From: Parasphingopyxis marina
GTDB lineage: Bacteria; Pseudomonadota; Alphaproteobacteria; Sphingomonadales; Sphingomonadaceae
DNA: 64,000 bases
Assembly (NCBI RefSeq): GCF_014237875.1
Contig: NZ_JACJVJ010000001.1
Span: 1,538,501 to 1,602,500, forward strand
Reading direction: 5' to 3'
The notes under the pieces were generated by a model. That model saw nothing but the letters and a program-made list of their open reading frames with translations. It had not been told where the DNA came from and made no database searches. Of this stretch, positions 61,426-64,000 are shown in pieces. Position 1 is the stretch's first letter; each line of letters begins with the position of its first letter. Both the position numbers and the translations under genes were made by a program.

Positions 61426-63402
61426 ATGACCGTCACCCACACCCAGCTTGCCAATGCCGTCCGGGCGCTTTCGATGGACGCTGTGCAGGAGGCGAATTCC
61501 GGCCATCCCGGCATGCCGATGGGAATGGCCGATGTCGCCACGGTTCTGTTTACAAAATATCTCAAATATGATCCGCAAGACCCTGAATGGTTTGATAGAG
61601 ACCGTTTCGTTCTCTCGGCCGGCCATGGCTCCATGCTGGTCTATTCGCTGCTCCATCTGAGCGGCTATGCGCGCCCCACGATGGACGAGATTCGCCACTT
61701 CCGGCAGCTCGGCAGCCCCTGTGCGGGGCACCCGGAAAACTTCCTCCTTCGCGGCGTCGAATCGACCACCGGGCCGCTGGGCCAGGGGCTTGCGATGGCG
61801 GTCGGCATGGCGATCGCGGAGCGGCATCTGAATGCGCATTTCGGCGACGATCTGGTCGACCACCGGACCTGGGTGATTGCTGGCGACGGCTGCCTGATGG
61901 AAGGCATCAACCACGAGGCGGTGGGCCTTGCCGGGCATCTGAAACTCGGCCGCCTGATCACCCTGTGGGACGATAACGGAATCACCATCGACGGCGGTAC
62001 CGAGCTTTCGACGAGCGAGAATGTCGCCGCGCGTTATGAAGCGTCGGGCTGGCACGTCACGAAATGCGATGGCCATGATCCCGACGCCGTCCGCTTCGCG
62101 ATCGAAGAGGCGCTGGCCGATCCGCGGCCCTCGCTGATCGCCTGCAAGACGGTGATCGGCTATGGCGCACCCACCAAGCAGGGCACCTCGGCAACCCATG
62201 GCGCGCCGCTCGGCGATGACGAAATCGCGGGCGCCCGCAAGGAGCTGGGCTGGGACGCGAAACCCTTCGCGATTCCGCCGGAGATCGAAGAGGCCTGGAA
62301 GAAGGCGGGTCAGCGTTCGCGAAACGAGCACAAGGCCTGGGACGACAGATTCGCCAAATCGGCTGAAAAGGACGAGTTTGAGCGCCGGATGGCGGGAGAG
62401 CTTCCCGCCGGTGACACGGCCATAAAGGCCTATTTCGACTCACTGGTCGCCGATCCGCCCAAGGTCGCCACGCGCAAGGCTTCGGAAATGGCGCTGACCG
62501 CGATCAACGAGGCGCTGCCCGAGACGATCGGCGGGTCTGCCGACCTGACCGGCTCCAACAACACGAAAACCGGGGCTACCGCGCCGCTGACCGCTGACGA
62601 TTATGGCGGCCGCTATATCTATTACGGTATCCGCGAATTCGGCATGTCGGCGGCGATGAATGGCATGGCGCTGCATGGCGGGGTGATCCCATATGGCGGG
62701 ACTTTCCTGGTTTTTGCCGATTATTGCCGCCCGGCAATCCGGCTTTCGGCGCTTCAGCAGGTGCGCGTCGTCTATGTGATGACGCACGATTCCATCGGAC
62801 TTGGTGAAGACGGGCCGACCCACCAGCCGATCGAGCATCTCGCATCCTTGCGCGCAATGCCCAATCTCCACGTCTATCGCCCGGCCGATGCGCTGGAAAC
62901 CGCCGAATGCTGGGCCTTGTCGCTGAAACGCAAGGACGGCCCTTCGCTGCTCGCGCTCAGCCGACAGAATCTTCCGCCCGTGCGTTTCGATGCCTCGGAA
63001 AATCTCTGCGCCAGGGGCGCTTATCGGTTGAAGGCCGCGGAAAAGGATCGCCGCGTCGTCCTGCTGGCATCCGGTTCGGAAGTTTCGCTGGCACTCGAGG
63101 TCGCCCAAAGCCTTGAAGCCCAAGGCCATGGCGCCGATGTCGTATCGATGCCGAGCTGGGAAGAATTCGCCGCGCAGGACGATGCCTATAAGGCCGACGT
63201 GCTGGCGACCGGCAGCGACGTCTTACGGGTTTCGATCGAAGCCGGTGCCACATTCGGCTGGGAACGCTATACGGGTACCGACGGACTCAATATCGGGATC
63301 GACCGGTTCGGCGCTTCGGCGCCTGCCGACAAATTGTTCGAATATTTCGGGCTGACGGAAGCGGCGATTACGCCACGGATCCTGTCGGCACTCAAGAGCT
63401 AA
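61426..63402 (+). CDS. tkt: Transketolase
   Basis: 658 residues from MTVTHTQLANAVRALSMDAVQ. EANSGHPGMPMGMADVATVLF, DRDRFVLSAGHGSMLVYSLLHLSGY, TPP motif VIAGDGCLMEGINHEA (about 145), transketolase Pyr domain FGMSAAMNGMALHGG and EDGPTHQPIEHL (about 460). Moves two-carbon units in the pentose phosphate pathway. gap starts 15 bases after the stop, a carbon-metabolism operon. Confidence 0.97.
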   Translation: MTVTHTQLANAVRALSMDAVQEANSGHPGMPMGMADVATVLFTKYLKYDPQDPEWFDRDRFVLSAGHGSMLVYSLLHLSGYARPTMDEIRHFRQLGSPCAGHPENFLLRGVESTTGPLGQGLAMAVGMAIAERHLNAHFGDDLVDHRTWVIAGDGCLMEGINHEAVGLAGHLKLGRLITLWDDNGITIDGGTELSTSENVAARYEASGWHVTKCDGHDPDAVRFAIEEALADPRPSLIACKTVIGYGAPTKQGTSATHGAPLGDDEIAGARKELGWDAKPFAIPPEIEEAWKKAGQRSRNEHKAWDDRFAKSAEKDEFERRMAGELPAGDTAIKAYFDSLVADPPKVATRKASEMALTAINEALPETIGGSADLTGSNNTKTGATAPLTADDYGGRYIYYGIREFGMSAAMNGMALHGGVIPYGGTFLVFADYCRPAIRLSALQQVRVVYVMTHDSIGLGEDGPTHQPIEHLASLRAMPNLHVYRPADALETAECWALSLKRKDGPSLLALSRQNLPPVRFDASENLCARGAYRLKAAEKDRRVVLLASGSEVSLALEVAQSLEAQGHGADVVSMPSWEEFAAQDDAYKADVLATGSDVLRVSIEAGATFGWERYTGTDGLNIGIDRFGASAPADKLFEYFGLTEAAITPRILSALKS

Positions 63403-63417
63403 AGGGAGACTTCATCC

Positions 63418-64000
63418 ATGGCAGTCAAAGTTGCGATTAACGGTTTCGGTCGGATCGGGCGGCTCGTCGCCCGCGCCATTCTCGAACGTCCCGATTGCGG
63501 GCTCGAACTCGTGGCGATCAACGATCTCGCCGATGCCGAAGCGAACGCGCTGCTGTTCAAGCGCGATTCCGTCCATGGCGCCTTTGACGGCGAAGTGGGG
63601 GCCGAAAGCGGCGCGGTGATCGTCAACGGCAAGCGGATTGCGGTGACCGCCGAGCGCGACCCCGCCCAGTTGCCCCATGGCGACAATAATGTCGATATCG
63701 CCTTGGAATGTACGGGTTTTTTCGCCGACAAGGAAAAGGCGAGCGCGCATCTGACTGCCGGCGCCAAGCGCGTCCTGATCTCCGCTCCTGCTAAAAATGT
63801 AGATAAGACAATTGTTTATGGTGTGAATCATGAGACTTTGTCTGAAGCGGATACGGTCGTTTCCAACGCCTCGTGCACGACCAACTGCCTGGCGCCCGTC
63901 GCCAAGGTGCTGCATGACACGGTCGGCATCGAACGCGGGCTGATGACGACGATCCACAGCTACACCAACGACCAGAAAATCCTCGACCAGATTCACGGCG
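63418..64000 (+). CDS. gap: Glyceraldehyde-3-phosphate dehydrogenase, type I (3' truncated by window end)
   Basis: At least 194 residues; GGGAGA precedes the ATG. NAD-binding start VKVAINGFGRIGRLVARA, AINDLAD, and the catalytic VVSNASCTTNCLAPVAKVLHD (Cys nucleophile). The frame runs out of the window after KILDQIHG. Follows tkt, as in many alphaproteobacteria. Confidence 0.97.
   Translation, partial: MAVKVAINGFGRIGRLVARAILERPDCGLELVAINDLADAEANALLFKRDSVHGAFDGEVGAESGAVIVNGKRIAVTAERDPAQLPHGDNNVDIALECTGFFADKEKASAHLTAGAKRVLISAPAKNVDKTIVYGVNHETLSEADTVVSNASCTTNCLAPVAKVLHDTVGIERGLMTTIHSYTNDQKILDQIHG

Overview
The window looks like a chromosomal segment of a GC-rich alphaproteobacterium of the order Sphingomonadales. 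This is inferred from gene content and protein style; no database search was run. Supporting points are a C4-pathway hemA (5-aminolevulinate synthase), a Tim44-like/mltA/smr cluster next to secB, DUF2842, rpiB-glyA-nrdR-trmJ in one operon, dnaA next to rpsT, and a TonB-dependent receptor of the kind sphingomonads carry in large numbers. Nearly all of the window is ordinary core genome with tightly packed genes, many joined by 4-base ATGA/GTGA overlaps.

Layout. 1-2270: a DUF1611 (DgcN-like) protein and an alanine/ornithine-racemase-fold PLP enzyme. 2427-5521: a TonB receptor and a divergent MarR regulator, flanked by 67-bp direct repeats; the right copy is the 3' end and terminator of rpsD. 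5588-9475: rpsD, then the rpiB-glyA-nrdR-trmJ operon. 9551-18034: PadR, DUF5694, an OmdA-like protein, hemA, murI, plsY-dprA and topA. 25108 down to 18038 (minus strand): a ten-gene operon, ubiE-ubiB-methyltransferase-coaBC-doxX-dut-moeB-dsrE-MAPEG-hypothetical. 25291-28315: mutM, rpsT and dnaA with a long palindrome-rich intergenic region. 28389-33817: a DUF4136 lipoprotein, trpS-murJ, secB and a serine hydrolase. 33909-37051: Tim44-like, mltA, smr and a ZIP-like transporter. 37052-43775: ATP-grasp, dapE, cupin, GST, and the rpmH-rnpA-yidD-yidC-engB operon preceded by a PGPGW-like gene. 43878-50160: a TonB C-terminal-domain protein, an orphan PAS histidine kinase, an aldehyde dehydrogenase, DUF411, comM and DUF805. 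50254-51197: tRNA-Leu(CAA) and a small integrated element. 59202 down to 51371: a four-gene operon of secreted DUF11-type proteins ending in a 1709-residue outer-membrane barrel protein. 59488-64000: tRNA-Asp, DUF2842, fau, 6S RNA, zapA, a coiled-coil protein, then tkt and the start of gap.

The most interesting non-routine items are: (1) an approximately 850-bp non-autonomous element in the 3' end of tRNA-Leu, with perfect 21-bp flanking repeats, clusters of TTGGCACA boxes at both ends and one membrane protein gene but no integrase; (2) a pair of long hairpin repeats (6391-6466 and 25191-25270) whose differences include two compensatory base-pair changes; (3) the duplicated rpsD 3' end around the TonB receptor/MarR pair; and (4) the DUF11/giant-barrel operon, which looks like a surface system with no described function.
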